Source: an uncultured Bacteroidales bacterium
Lineage (GTDB): Bacteria; Bacteroidota; Bacteroidia; Bacteroidales; Muribaculaceae
Direction of reading: 5' to 3'
Length of the DNA: 64,000 nucleotides
NCBI GenBank assembly: GCA_902784675.1
Contig: CACZVR010000001.1
Span: 153,719-217,718, forward strand
Shown here: piece after piece, positions 9,837-19,517 of the stretch
Numbering within the stretch: position 1 is the stretch's first letter
Layout: every line of letters starts with the position of its first letter
The notes under the pieces: model-generated
Told to the model about the DNA's origin: nothing
The model's input: only the letters and a program-made list of their open reading frames with translations
The model's database searches: none
Program-made: the position numbers and the translations under genes

Positions 9837-11924
9837 TTACGATAAATGCACTTGAATCTTTCCGTCTTCAGCATCAATGACGATAGTGTCACCGGCTTTG
9901 GCTTCTTCACGCAACAGCATTTCGCTCAGCGGATCTTCTATCTCGCTCTGAATGGCGCGTTTCAACGGACGAGCACCATATTGTATGTCAAAGCCACGAT
10001 CAGCGACCAGACTCTTGGCGGCTGCAGTGATTTCAAGTTTCATGCCGTTCTCCTCCACGCGCTTGTAGAATGAAGCGAGTTCGATGTCCACAATCTTGAG
10101 GATAGCGTCATGGTTGAGCGACCCAAAGGTGACGATGTCATCCACACGATTCAAGAATTCGGGCGAGAACTGGCGGTTAAGGGCTTTGCGGATAACCGAG
10201 TCACTGCGCTCCTTGGTCAGTTCGCTAGTGTTGAAACCGACGCCTGCGCCAAAGTCTTTCAACTCCCTCGTTCCGATGTTGCTGGTCATGATGATAATGG
10301 TGTTCTTGAAGTCCACTTTACGGCCAAGACCATCGGTCAGACATCCCTCATCAAGCACCTGCAACAGCATGTTAAACACGTCGGGATGGGCTTTTTCAAT
10401 CTCGTCGAGCAGCACTACACTGTAAGGGTGACGACGCACTTTCTCGGTCAACTGGCCGCCCTCCTCGTAGCCCACATAACCCGGAGGCGCACCCACGAGT
10501 CGGGACACATTGAACTTCTCCATATATTCGCTCATGTCCACGCGGATGAGGGCTTCATCACTGTTGAATAGGAACTCGGCAAGTTTCTTTGCCAGCAAGG
10601 TCTTGCCCACGCCGGTCGGTCCCAGGAACATGAATGAGCCGATGGGACGCTTGGGGTCACGCAGACCCGCGCGGTTGCGGCGGATGCTGCGTGCAATCTT
10701 GTCAATGGCTTCGTCCTGCCCGATGACCTGCTTTTTCAATTCATCGGTCATACCCAACAGTCTGATACCTTCACTCTGGGCAATGCGCTGAACGGGAACA
10801 CCGGTCATCATGGCGACAACTTCTGCAATATGCCCCTCATTAACGGTCACACGGCGCTTGTCCAACTCTGCTTCCCATTTCGCCTTGGCTTCTTGTAACT
10901 CGGCTTTCAGCTTTTCTTGTTGGTCGCGATAGTTGGCGGCGCTCTCGAAGTTCTGGTCCTGCACAGCTTTGAATTTATTCTCCTGGGCTTCGGCGATGCG
11001 CTGCTCCAATTCCTCGATTTCCTTGGGCGTGTCTACTTTAGTGATGTGAACACGAGAACCAGCCTCATCCATGGCATCAATAGCCTTGTCTGGGAAGAAG
11101 CGGTCACTGATGTAGCGTTCGGTCAATGTGACACATGCCTTCAGTGCCTCGTCGGTGTAATTCACACCGTGATGCTTTTCATACATCTCCTTGATGTTGT
11201 GAAGGATTTCGAGTGTCTGCTCGGGCGTGGTAGGCTCAATCAGCACTTTCTGAAAGCGGCGTTCGAGAGCGCCATCCTTCTCAATGCTCTTGCGATACTC
11301 GTCAAGCGTGGTGGCTCCGATGCATTGGAACTCGCCGCGTGCCAGTGCAGGCTTGAGCAAGTTGGCTGCATCCATCGAGCCGCTGGCATTGCCGGCGCCC
11401 ACAATGTTGTGGATCTCATCGATGAACATGATGACGTTCTTGTTAGCGCTCACCTCGTCAATGACCGCTTTGAGGCGTTCCTCGAACTGTCCACGGTACT
11501 TGGTACCGGCCACGATAGCAGCCATGTCGAGCGAGACGATGCGCTTGTCGAGCAGGGTGCGTGCCACTTTTCGTTCCACAATGCGTTTGGCAAGCCCTTC
11601 AATAATCGCACTTTTACCCACACCGGGCTCTCCGATCATCACCGGGTTGTTTTTCTTGCGGCGGCTCAGAATCTGTGCCAAGCGCTCAATTTCCACCTCT
11701 CGGCCCACCACAGGGTCCAAGTGGCCCTCGGCAGCTTCACGGGTGATGTCTTTTCCATATTTGTCAATCACCGGAGTGGCAGAATTGTCACCCCGACTGA
11801 CATTTCGTCGCTGTCGTGTCTCGCGGTAGGATGGATTCGCCTCCATAATCACCGCCACCTGGTAGTTCATCGCTGTCATCTTCGTCCTCGTCTGGGAAGT
11901 CGGCACCCGCGATGGGCAGGCCAA
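9837..11924 (-). CDS. clpC: ClpC-type AAA+ unfoldase lacking the N-domain; 5' end frameshifted
   Basis: This is a Hsp100 unfoldase with two AAA+ modules. The first has Walker A GEPGVGKS and Walker B MFIDEIH; the second has GPTGVGKT and [14 protein letters not shown]-like middle segment ([16 protein letters not shown]) marks ClpC rather than ClpB. VGF in the loop GAGVGFN matches the ClpP-binding tripeptide, so it probably feeds a ClpP protease. Usual ClpC proteins (about 840 residues) start with a double Clp-N domain; here none is present. The first 26-30 residues of this reading are probably spurious, because a better N-terminus (11973 onward) lies in another frame and joins near 11850. The real product may be about 710 residues. 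The function is secure; whether the gene is intact is doubtful. Confidence 0.85.
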   Translation of the reverse strand: MACPSRVPTSQTRTKMTAMNYQVAVIMEANPSYRETRQRRNVSRGDNSATPVIDKYGKDITREAAEGHLDPVVGREVEIERLAQILSRRKKNNPVMIGEPGVGKSAIIEGLAKRIVERKVARTLLDKRIVSLDMAAIVAGTKYRGQFEERLKAVIDEVSANKNVIMFIDEIHNIVGAGNASGSMDAANLLKPALARGEFQCIGATTLDEYRKSIEKDGALERRFQKVLIEPTTPEQTLEILHNIKEMYEKHHGVNYTDEALKACVTLTERYISDRFFPDKAIDAMDEAGSRVHITKVDTPKEIEELEQRIAEAQENKFKAVQDQNFESAANYRDQQEKLKAELQEAKAKWEAELDKRRVTVNEGHIAEVVAMMTGVPVQRIAQSEGIRLLGMTDELKKQVIGQDEAIDKIARSIRRNRAGLRDPKRPIGSFMFLGPTGVGKTLLAKKLAEFLFNSDEALIRVDMSEYMEKFNVSRLVGAPPGYVGYEEGGQLTEKVRRHPYSVVLLDEIEKAHPDVFNMLLQVLDEGCLTDGLGRKVDFKNTIIIMTSNIGTRELKDFGAGVGFNTSELTKERSDSVIRKALNRQFSPEFLNRVDDIVTFGSLNHDAILKIVDIELASFYKRVEENGMKLEITAAAKSLVADRGFDIQYGARPLKRAIQSEIEDPLSEMLLREEAKAGDTIVIDAEDGKIQVHLS

Positions 11925-11973
11925 AGTCCCGACGCCAGTACTGTTGTTGGTTGTCGTGCTGGTTGTGTATCAT
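11788..11973 (-). pseudogene. Displaced 5' end of clpC in another frame
   Basis: This 61-codon frame begins MIHNQHDNQQQYW and runs into an acidic Asp/Glu stretch and a Gly-rich stretch (PGGGDYGG). That resembles the linker that normally precedes the first AAA+ module of ClpC. After about 11850 its sequence loses sense, while the main clpC frame becomes meaningful ([11 protein letters not shown]). Removing one base near 11850 would join the two into one protein starting at 11973. This is either a sequencing or assembly indel, or a true frameshift; the sequence alone cannot decide. Confidence 0.6.
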
Positions 11974-12052
11974 TATTATTAGTTTCTATTTCTTGTGTAA
12001 ATAATGTTTTGTGTCTGTCATGATTATTTTGCAAACACTGTGCCATCAGTGT

Positions 12053-12084
12053 GAAAAATGGGCAAAATCACAATGATTGCCCAT
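12053..12084 (-). terminator. Terminator after the PorT-like gene
   Basis: An 8-bp stem (12058-12065 with 12077-12084) with an 11-base loop is followed on the minus strand by TTTTT. It separates the LysM/PorT-like operon from clpC. Confidence 0.7.
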
Positions 12085-12110
12085 CAGCGCAGAAAAAACA
12101 GTTTGAAGTA

Positions 12111-12791
12111 TTAATGGGTAAGGTTGCAAAAATAACCCAAGGTAACTATTACCGACATCGGATTCGAAGCCGAGAATACGTCGATTTTGTGATTTGGGAA
12201 CACATCTGTGAGGCCATAATAAAAACGGCCTTCAAGCAACAGTGAATGCTTAACATTCAGGTTGAGTTCCATTCCCGCACCGATGCAGATGCCGTAATCC
12301 AGTCGGTTATTCACGTCCATTGTCAACTGCTCGATGCGCCGCGTGTTGTAATTGAAATACTCCAAATCGGGAGCCTCACGGTAATCAAAATTAGAGGATA
12401 TGCCGTCTGCAAGCATCACATTCAGTTCAGGTCCCAGATTGAAAAAGCCTTTAATTCTTTTGCCCCCAAAGTAGATGTGCGTCAATATGGGCAATTCAAG
12501 ATAGGTGAATTTGCGGCTGTATTGATAGTCCGACTCCTCGAAAACCTCTTTCCATCCGCGTTGAACGACATTGAGTTCACCGACAAGCCCGAAGTTCTTT
12601 TCGGCTATGTAACGGAACATCACACCAGCCGTCACGCCAGGCGACATCGTCTGTGGTACAGTTGGACTGAAGTTGAGACGCGAGAGCGTCATTCCTGCTT
12701 TTCCACCCACGGCCATGATGTGTTCTTGCGGTGCTTGGGCATTAACAAGCATCGCTACCATCACCAAGGTAAAGAAAGCTAGTTGCCTCAT
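12111..12791 (-). CDS. PorT-like outer-membrane beta-barrel protein
   Basis: This 226-residue secreted protein has a Sec signal peptide (MRQLAFF... ending near NAQA) followed by alternating strands typical of small Bacteroidota barrels of the PorT/OMP_b-brl_2 type. Examples are the aromatic-rich FTYLELPILTHIYF segment and a closing strand ending in GYFCNL. The ATG at 12791 was chosen over an upstream start because it gives a proper signal peptide and overlaps the stop of the LysM gene by four bases (ATGA), which indicates translational coupling. The partner suggests a cell-wall or outer-membrane role. The specific function is unknown; PorT of the type IX secretion system shares the fold, but orthology is not shown. 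Confidence 0.8.
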   Translation of the reverse strand: MRQLAFFTLVMVAMLVNAQAPQEHIMAVGGKAGMTLSRLNFSPTVPQTMSPGVTAGVMFRYIAEKNFGLVGELNVVQRGWKEVFEESDYQYSRKFTYLELPILTHIYFGGKRIKGFFNLGPELNVMLADGISSNFDYREAPDLEYFNYNTRRIEQLTMDVNNRLDYGICIGAGMELNLNVKHSLLLEGRFYYGLTDVFPNHKIDVFSASNPMSVIVTLGYFCNLTH

Positions 12792-14794
12792 CTCACAGTG
12801 ACAGTGATCTGGTGGTCGGTTGAGAAATGAACAAATTCTATTGCCTGGTTGGTATAGCCACTCCAGTTGTTGGTTCGCTGCCACTCAAAGCTGTTTTGGA
12901 TGCCTTTATACATGGGCGTTTCCTCGTCGATGCTGCCGTCAACACACAGCGACTTGAGCAGATACATGCCCATGTCATAGCCAAAGATTGCCATGTGCGG
13001 AATTGCTTGCAGCGGTTCACCACCAAAGTTGCTCTTGTAGGCAGCTTCCAGGTCGCGGGTACGAAAGCCCTTAGCGTTGAAGAAACGAGTGAACATCCAG
13101 GTGTCTACGTCCTGTAAGTCGGTCTGGTGGTCCTTGAGGTAGAGCACATACTCGGGGTAGGCCACAAGGGCAAGATCACAGTCAAAACGTTCTTTCTTTA
13201 CCTCCTTCAACGCCTTGATAAAGCGCTTGAGCAAGGTCTTATCGCCCGACGAAGGAATGAACAGATATTTGGATCCGGGATCCATCAGATTAGAAATGTC
13301 ATTGTAATTCAAGTCGCCGTTCACAGCGATCGATTGGGTGTTGTAACGCTTGGCGGTGATGTGCTTGCGCATTTGCTCAAACATTTCTTTGTCTTCCTGA
13401 CTCGACGCTGTCAAGTAAATAATGTTATAGCCCTTGAATCGTTCGTCGATCCATCGTGTCACACTATACATCATTTCGTCGGTCGGAGTGTTTACCTGAT
13501 AGACATAGGGATTATCTCGATAGTCCTCATTCTTGGTGGTGAAGCAGTTCATCACGCCGATGCGGTTGCGCTGACCGTAGGCGGTGATTCTTGCCAGCTG
13601 CTGCGGCTCACTGGGCGCGATGATCATGTCCATGGTGCGCAACTCGGGCAAATTGAGGATGCTGTCGGTGACATTGAGATTGTGCTGGGTGTCATACACC
13701 TTCAAGTTGATGTGCTTGTCGGTGACATTCTTGGCGCTGTCCATGGCCAGCAAGAAACCCTTGTAGAAATCGGTGTAGAGATAGGCCTGTTTGGGCGGTG
13801 CACTCTTGTGCAACTGGAATGGGAGCACCATGGCAATGCTCACCTCGTTGCCTGCTTGCGATGCCACGAGCTGGTCATACAGTTCATTCAGACGAGGTTC
13901 ATACCAGGCGCGCAACTCTTCCATTGGGATGGTGGCTATCTCACCCGTCACTTGTTCGTTGATGGGTCTGGGCAATACAATAATTTTGCCTTTTTTGAGG
14001 CGTTTCATATCAGGGTTCGCTGCCTTGAGCTCCTCCTCGCTGATGCCATGTGCTTTGGCTACCGAAGAATAGGAATCACCGCGTTTCACCTCATAGTGAT
14101 CGTTGCGGCGTCCTTCACGCATGTAGTTAAAGGGTAGGGCAGTACCCGGCATCACTTTCACGGTAGTGCCAGCCTGATATTCTTCGGGTTTCAGTCCTGG
14201 GTTTGAAATCAGCAGCCCCTCAATGCTGCTGTTGTATTGTTTAGCAAGCGAGTAGATGCTCTCTCCATCAAGCATCGTGTGATAGACTGGTGTGATATCT
14301 CCTGATGGCATGGTCACCTCGCTGCCAGCGAAGGCACGGCGCACTTGTTCGCTGGCGTTGACCCCTGCGGTCACAGCAGCCGTGGGTATTGTTAACCGCT
14401 GTCCGACCTTGATGCCTGCATCACTTCCTGGGTTGGCGGCAATGAGTTCATCCACGGTAACGCCATAGCGTTTAGCCAGACCATAGAGCGTCTCACCCTG
14501 TTCCACCGTGTGTGTTTGGGATGCAGACACGGCTGAAGTAGTTCCTGCGGGAGCAGGGAAATAGAGCTTCATGCCTGCCTCGACACCGTCGGCAGCTGAC
14601 GGGTTGTTGCGGATGATTTCATCTTTGGTTACGCCAAGTTTGGAGGCGATGTCATAGATGCTTTCACCAGCTTGAATCTCATAATAATAGAACGATTGCC
14701 CGCCAAGAACTGTGGTGGGAAGGTTTGACTGTGCCAGCGACAACTGCACAACAAAGGCAAAGGCTGCTAATGCCAGAATATGCTTGATGTTCAT
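12788..14794 (-). CDS. Four-LysM protein with a type 1 periplasmic-binding-protein fold
   Basis: This 668-residue exported protein has a signal peptide (MNIKHILAL...SLAQ) and then four LysM peptidoglycan-binding modules. Each shows the G-E/D-S/T-x-Y pattern and ends with a short beta strand plus a proline. The C-terminal half (from about residue 310, EVSIAMVLPFQ onward) resembles the type 1 periplasmic-binding fold. Databases often call such proteins amino-acid ABC-transporter binding proteins, but no transporter genes are adjacent. LysM modules plus a PBP-like domain recall LpoA-type activators of peptidoglycan synthases; that is an inference. The ATG at 14794 was chosen for the signal peptide. 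It is coupled to the downstream PorT-like gene. Confidence 0.8.
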   Translation of the reverse strand: MNIKHILALAAFAFVVQLSLAQSNLPTTVLGGQSFYYYEIQAGESIYDIASKLGVTKDEIIRNNPSAADGVEAGMKLYFPAPAGTTSAVSASQTHTVEQGETLYGLAKRYGVTVDELIAANPGSDAGIKVGQRLTIPTAAVTAGVNASEQVRRAFAGSEVTMPSGDITPVYHTMLDGESIYSLAKQYNSSIEGLLISNPGLKPEEYQAGTTVKVMPGTALPFNYMREGRRNDHYEVKRGDSYSSVAKAHGISEEELKAANPDMKRLKKGKIIVLPRPINEQVTGEIATIPMEELRAWYEPRLNELYDQLVASQAGNEVSIAMVLPFQLHKSAPPKQAYLYTDFYKGFLLAMDSAKNVTDKHINLKVYDTQHNLNVTDSILNLPELRTMDMIIAPSEPQQLARITAYGQRNRIGVMNCFTTKNEDYRDNPYVYQVNTPTDEMMYSVTRWIDERFKGYNIIYLTASSQEDKEMFEQMRKHITAKRYNTQSIAVNGDLNYNDISNLMDPGSKYLFIPSSGDKTLLKRFIKALKEVKKERFDCDLALVAYPEYVLYLKDHQTDLQDVDTWMFTRFFNAKGFRTRDLEAAYKSNFGGEPLQAIPHMAIFGYDMGMYLLKSLCVDGSIDEETPMYKGIQNSFEWQRTNNWSGYTNQAIEFVHFSTDHQITVTVR

Positions 14795-14854
14795 AATCAA
14801 TGGTTTGTTTAGTTCATTTGCCATTGCGATGAGCACACACCGCAAATGACACCG

Positions 14855-14885
14855 CAAATGTATAAAAAATGTCTATACCAACCAA
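14855..14885 (-). promoter_or_regulatory. Promoter of the LysM/PorT-like operon
   Basis: On the minus strand, TACATTTG (14855-14862) fits the -7 consensus TAnnTTTG. A TTGG at 14882-14885 stands 19 bases upstream in place of TTTG. The leader would be about 55 bases. Confidence 0.55.
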
Positions 14886-14908
14886 GTATGCAGCTAAAAA
14901 ATAGCGCT

Positions 14909-17137
14909 TCATTTGGGATTGACGACGCGGTCTCCGATGACAGCGGCCAGTGCGTGACGGGTGTCATAGAGCTGCTGTAGCTGTTTAATGAGGGAGAGTT
15001 GCTGTGCGGGTTCAGCTTTAGCAATCTGTGCCTTCAGTTCATTGATTTTAAGTAACAGAAGGGCGTTCTTCCAGTTGAAGATGCGTTCGGGAACCAGGGT
15101 GTAAAGGCGGTCGCGATCATCAACAATAACAGCGAACTGGGAGTGGATCTTGCTGAGTTGCGGCAAGTTCTCGGTCGCCATGTCGCAAGCCAGTTGTCTC
15201 ACCTCATCGTCGTCAATGGAGCACAGCACGCGTTGCAGATAGTCGCCGCTAAACTGCTGCAACTGTTGCTGTCCCTGGAGTGTGACACGAGCTGTCACCT
15301 CCTTCAGCTTGCGCTCATGAGCAGTGATGAGTGCCGCGCAGTCCAAGGCGTCGGGGTCAATATCATCGTCAGCAGCCATTTCTTGTTCTATTTCCTGAGG
15401 CAACTGCTGATTAATTTGTTGTTTGAGTTGCTCGAACTCATCATAATAATCTTGCAGGCAAGCCAGCGCATGTTCAAATGTGCGTGCATATAGCTGATTG
15501 CTGAATGACATCTGATCCAGTGCCAACTCGTTGCGCACATACTCCAAGACAGTGGTATGACGTGTGTTGCCATGCTCGTCGATGGGCGTCTCACACAGGT
15601 AACACATGCCGTGATTGATGATGAGCTTGATGACTTCCCGTTCCTGAACTTCAACACTATTAGCAGCTGATGATTCAGAAATAGATGTTTTAGGCGTAGA
15701 TACTACAGCTGGAATGTCGAGATTAGGGGGTGGGGGAGTTTCAAATTGCTCGTTAGGTCCACCGCCTTCTTGACGTTGTTGCTGACGTTGTTGACGCTCA
15801 CGCTCTTGCTTCCTCTCCTTGTCCCGCTGCTCAAGATATTGATTGCGGTAATGCTTGATTTGCCTCAGTATGGCCTTCTCGTCCATGTCGAACAAGGTGC
15901 TGCAGTCCTTGCCATAAACCATGCGCGCAATCTCATCGGGGATGAGTGCGATTGATTTGACCACATCGGTGATTGCGGCGGTGCGCTTGATGGGGTCGTT
16001 CTTCGCATCCTTGAGCACAACGCCCGATTTGAAACTGATGAAGTCTTGCTCGTTCTGCTTGATATAATCCTCGACTTCGGTATGGCTGTGAGCCCTCACA
16101 AAGGTGTCAGGGTCATCATCGGGCGGCAGGGGCAAGACTTTAAGCTTCATACCCTCGCGCAGCAACAGGTCCACGCCGCGGATGGCGGCCTTGATGCCTG
16201 CCTCATCGCCGTCAAACATCTCGGTAACATTTTCGGTGAAACGGCGGATGGCATGGATGTGCCCCGTGGTCAACGCAGTACCTGACGAGGCAATGACATT
16301 GGTAAAGCCAGCCTGATGCATAGAAATGACATCGGCATAACCTTCGACAATGAAACAACTGTCTAATTTGCTGATATCACGTTTGGCCTGATAGAGGCCA
16401 TAGATGGCATCACGCTTGTAATAAATAGTGGACTCGGGAGAATTGACATACTTGGCGATATCCTTCTCCTTGCGCAAGGTTCTGCCTCCAAAAGCAATAA
16501 CCTTTCCGGCAAGGTTCATGATGGGAAACATCACGCGTCCGCGGAAACGATCATGGCCACCATGCTCGTCAGGAATACATAACCCAACATCAAACAAGAG
16601 CTGGGGATTGAAGCCCTGGGCGACTGCGGCCCGATATAAATCGTCACGGCCCTCTTGAGAGTAACCCAAGCGGAAGGTGCGGATGGTAGCATCGTTGAAA
16701 CCGCGCTGCTTGAAATAGGACAGACCGATGTCTTGACCGGTCTGCGTCTCATGCAGTTGGCGCTCGAAATAGGTGCAAGCCCACTCGTTGAGCATGAGCA
16801 TCGCCTCGCGCTCGGTCTGCGCCTGTTTCTCCTCGTCGGTGAGCTCCTTCTCATGGATTTCAATGTGGTATTTTTTAGCCAAGTAACGCAGCGCCTCGGG
16901 GTAGCTGAGTTGCTCATGCTTCATGATGAAATTTACCGCGCTACCGCCCTCGCCACAAGCAAAGCACTTGCAAATGCCCTTGGCGCGAGAGACATAAAAT
17001 GATGGCCGGCGGTCATTGTGGAATGGACACAACCCAATCCAGTTTGCTCCACGATGTTTGAGCGCCACAAAATCGCTCACGACATCCACAATGTCGGCAG
17101 CATCGATGATTTGCTGTACGGTATTATGGTCAATCAT
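14909..17137 (-). CDS. dnaG: DNA primase
   Basis: This is the bacterial DnaG primase (742 residues), which makes RNA primers at the replication fork. The N-terminal zinc-binding domain shows CPFHNDRRPSF and CKCFACGEGG (residues 38-66). The catalytic core with the Toprim fold follows, including FIVEGYADVISMHQAG and the acidic FDGDEAG. A Gln/Arg/Glu-rich linker (about residues 440-460) leads to a C-terminal domain of about 280 residues that would contact the DnaB helicase. Its start overlaps the stop of the upstream TPR gene by four bases, so the two are co-transcribed. Length and motifs look intact. Confidence 0.97.
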   Translation of the reverse strand: MIDHNTVQQIIDAADIVDVVSDFVALKHRGANWIGLCPFHNDRRPSFYVSRAKGICKCFACGEGGSAVNFIMKHEQLSYPEALRYLAKKYHIEIHEKELTDEEKQAQTEREAMLMLNEWACTYFERQLHETQTGQDIGLSYFKQRGFNDATIRTFRLGYSQEGRDDLYRAAVAQGFNPQLLFDVGLCIPDEHGGHDRFRGRVMFPIMNLAGKVIAFGGRTLRKEKDIAKYVNSPESTIYYKRDAIYGLYQAKRDISKLDSCFIVEGYADVISMHQAGFTNVIASSGTALTTGHIHAIRRFTENVTEMFDGDEAGIKAAIRGVDLLLREGMKLKVLPLPPDDDPDTFVRAHSHTEVEDYIKQNEQDFISFKSGVVLKDAKNDPIKRTAAITDVVKSIALIPDEIARMVYGKDCSTLFDMDEKAILRQIKHYRNQYLEQRDKERKQERERQQRQQQRQEGGGPNEQFETPPPPNLDIPAVVSTPKTSISESSAANSVEVQEREVIKLIINHGMCYLCETPIDEHGNTRHTTVLEYVRNELALDQMSFSNQLYARTFEHALACLQDYYDEFEQLKQQINQQLPQEIEQEMAADDDIDPDALDCAALITAHERKLKEVTARVTLQGQQQLQQFSGDYLQRVLCSIDDDEVRQLACDMATENLPQLSKIHSQFAVIVDDRDRLYTLVPERIFNWKNALLLLKINELKAQIAKAEPAQQLSLIKQLQQLYDTRHALAAVIGDRVVNPK

Positions 17138-19356
17138 CGCTCATCAAGATTTTGTGAACAAACAACATCGGGAATAAGAGACTGGTCCACCGCCGAGATG
17201 CCGTGAAGCCGCAGTTCCATCGCATCACCCTTGAACGCATCGCGAAATTTTGTGATATCGCCGTCCATGAGACGCAACGACTCACGATAGGTTTCAACGG
17301 CCTCTCGAGTCTCGCCCTGACACAGGAGCACATGTCCGCGATTGAGCAGGTCTTGTGCTGTGGGCTTGTCATCATGGGCTATACGGTCATAATAGTCAAT
17401 CGCACGATCATAGTCACCCAGCACAAACGAGCACCATGCGATGGGACGCCATGCGCGGTGCCTTGCCCCTTCCATCAAGTCGGCCTTGAAATACTGTTGC
17501 AAGGCATCACGGGTACGGTTCATCTGGAGCAACACATGGCCAATGGTAAGCGCCAGCGAGACGTTGTCCGGGGCCAAAGATTCGGCTCGTCGGTAATAGT
17601 CAAGTGCTTCCTCGGGCTTGTCAAGATCACGGTAGCAGGCTGCCATGTGTCGGATGTTCCAAACATCATCCTCGTGCAGCAACTCATAACGTTTATAATA
17701 ATTAAGCGCCATTGCTGCATTGCCGGCATTCTGGTACGCGAAACCGATTTTTTGATAGATATGGTCATCGGTAGCGTTATCCATGCTTTCGAGACGCGTG
17801 AAGCACTTGATCGCGTCCTCATTGAAACCATTCTTGAAATACAGCGCGCCAAGCAGTTCCAGTACTTTTGCATCGCGTGTGACATCGGCCAGTGGCAAGC
17901 AGTCAGTCATGTCGATGCCAGGGTCATCCATCACGGCAATAAACTCACGTCGACGTGTGAACAGCTTGAAAAACCTATACAGGTCCTGAATAAATGAGTT
18001 GATGATGCCCACGCGAGCCTTGCGCTCATCGGGCATTTCGGCCTGACGAGCCTCGTTGAGTGCAGCATTCTGCTCTTCGAGTTGAGCCGACATGATCGAG
18101 CGTTGAGACTCGGGCAAAGCGCCAAGAGAAAGGCAGAACGAATACTTGTCGCTGTTACACAGGTAGGGCGCGTGTTGTATCACCTCGGCCAAACCGATTT
18201 TTCCGGCTCCCAGGTTCTCGACAACAGCCGAATGGGCTGCAAAGAAGGGCAAGAACCAGTTGCTCAGGGTCTTGAAAAACGGGAAAGTCTTGAGATGAGC
18301 AAATGTGGCAATAAACACGTCGCTACCCTCGAGTTGCATGGCATTGAACTCCTCGATGCGACGAGTGATGCCGCTCTGGTCAAGCCATTCCTGCCAATCA
18401 GGATTTGCTTCGATGTCACTCAGATCAATGATTTGCGACTCCTTATCCTTGAGTTTGTCAATGATGTCAGGTCGCATGTTCATAATATTGGGAATCAAAT
18501 CATTGCGAACTCGTTGCTTGATATTCTCAGTATTGCGGCTGCGAGCTAATTGCACCTGGATATTCCACACATCGCGGTCAAACTCGGGAGAGTCAATCAT
18601 TGCCGCCAAACGAGTCTGTATGGCTTTGGAGGGTGCCGTGCGTTTGCGGTGAGCAATCATGCCTAACATGGCACAAATCAAAGCCCTGAGTTGCACTTGT
18701 GGCTCGTCTGACAGTTGATAAGCCTCCAGCAGAATGAGCATTTTGCATTCATCATAGAATTTCATCAATCCCAAGAACAATGCAGCAATCAGCAAGCAGC
18801 GTGTGTGCAATGGCAGGATATCGCCGCTGATGCAAAGCCTCAAGTTCTTTCCGTCCTCTTGAGACAGCGGGAAAGAAGACCACACACGATTGAACAAGCG
18901 AGTTTCTATCTCCTCGGTTTTATGCAGGTGTGACAAAATGGCATGACTGTCACTTTGCTCGGGTGACGTTTGGACCAGTGACAGCAGTTTCAACGCCTCG
19001 CGGTATTCCTCAATGATGCTCAATAACGTCACATTGTTGAGTTCCCGGCGGCGCACATAGAATACCTCGGGACTCGTGGCTTCCAGCAGACCGATATAGC
19101 ACTGGTCATTGAGCGTGTAGAGCGATTGGCGGATACCTGTCAGAATCTCGTCACGCTGCGGGTCCATCACGCCTTGCTCCAGATACTTGAGCATGAAGGA
19201 ATAGGACATGCGCAGCCTTTCGATTTCATCGTTCAGGTCGCCTCGTCCCAATTCAGTTACCAGCTTGGTTATATGGCCAAAAGCGTCGCTCACTTCAGCA
19301 CTGTTGATGCAATCGGTAGCCAGTTTGTGTATTTTGTCAATTTCTTGTAATGTCAT
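17134..19356 (-). CDS. Tetratricopeptide-repeat protein upstream of dnaG
   Basis: This 740-residue protein has no signal peptide, so it is probably cytoplasmic. The N-terminal two thirds are helical without a recognised domain. The C-terminal third (about residues 490-690) carries at least five TPR units, for example AYQNAGNAAMALNYYKRYELL and CYRDLDKPEEALDYYRRAESL. TPRs mediate protein-protein contacts. The ATGA overlap with dnaG shows tight coupling, but I see nothing that ties it to replication biochemically. The specific function is unknown. Confidence 0.8.
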   Translation of the reverse strand: MTLQEIDKIHKLATDCINSAEVSDAFGHITKLVTELGRGDLNDEIERLRMSYSFMLKYLEQGVMDPQRDEILTGIRQSLYTLNDQCYIGLLEATSPEVFYVRRRELNNVTLLSIIEEYREALKLLSLVQTSPEQSDSHAILSHLHKTEEIETRLFNRVWSSFPLSQEDGKNLRLCISGDILPLHTRCLLIAALFLGLMKFYDECKMLILLEAYQLSDEPQVQLRALICAMLGMIAHRKRTAPSKAIQTRLAAMIDSPEFDRDVWNIQVQLARSRNTENIKQRVRNDLIPNIMNMRPDIIDKLKDKESQIIDLSDIEANPDWQEWLDQSGITRRIEEFNAMQLEGSDVFIATFAHLKTFPFFKTLSNWFLPFFAAHSAVVENLGAGKIGLAEVIQHAPYLCNSDKYSFCLSLGALPESQRSIMSAQLEEQNAALNEARQAEMPDERKARVGIINSFIQDLYRFFKLFTRRREFIAVMDDPGIDMTDCLPLADVTRDAKVLELLGALYFKNGFNEDAIKCFTRLESMDNATDDHIYQKIGFAYQNAGNAAMALNYYKRYELLHEDDVWNIRHMAACYRDLDKPEEALDYYRRAESLAPDNVSLALTIGHVLLQMNRTRDALQQYFKADLMEGARHRAWRPIAWCSFVLGDYDRAIDYYDRIAHDDKPTAQDLLNRGHVLLCQGETREAVETYRESLRLMDGDITKFRDAFKGDAMELRLHGISAVDQSLIPDVVCSQNLDER

Positions 19357-19400
19357 CGGGTGTCTTGATTGTGTTTGCTTTTCTTATAGCAAATATGGTG

Positions 19401-19408
19401 CAAATATA
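19401..19408 (-). promoter_or_regulatory. Promoter -7 element of the TPR-dnaG operon
   Basis: TATATTTG on the minus strand fits TAnnTTTG exactly and lies 45 bases from the TPR-gene ATG. No TTTG stands at the expected distance, so only the -7 box is supported. Confidence 0.5.
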
Positions 19409-19450
19409 GCTTTTTTTATCCTCTCAACCGAATTTTCTATTAAGTTTTAT

Positions 19451-19480
19451 ATTGATTATAGAAATATTTCCTTAATTTTG
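19451..19480 (+). promoter_or_regulatory. Promoter of the DUF4293 gene
   Basis: TAATTTTG at 19473-19480 matches the -7 consensus. ATTG at 19451-19454, 18 bases upstream, is a near match to the -33 box. The intergenic region is AT-rich and holds divergent promoters. Confidence 0.6.
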
Positions 19481-19517
19481 CCGCAAATTATTAATCACAA
19501 GAAAAACGTATAACATT

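Noticed and set aside
11788-11924. Programmed +1 frameshift in clpC
   Set aside because: No slippery codon, stop codon or stimulatory structure is visible at the junction near 11850, so an indel is the simpler reading.
12792-12884. Upstream start of the PorT-like gene
   Set aside because: The 31 extra residues are hydrophilic, overlap the preceding gene and would bury the signal peptide.
12788-14794. Amino-acid ABC-transporter binding protein
   Set aside because: The fold of the C-terminal half fits, but four LysM modules and the lack of any permease or ATPase gene nearby argue for a cell-wall role.
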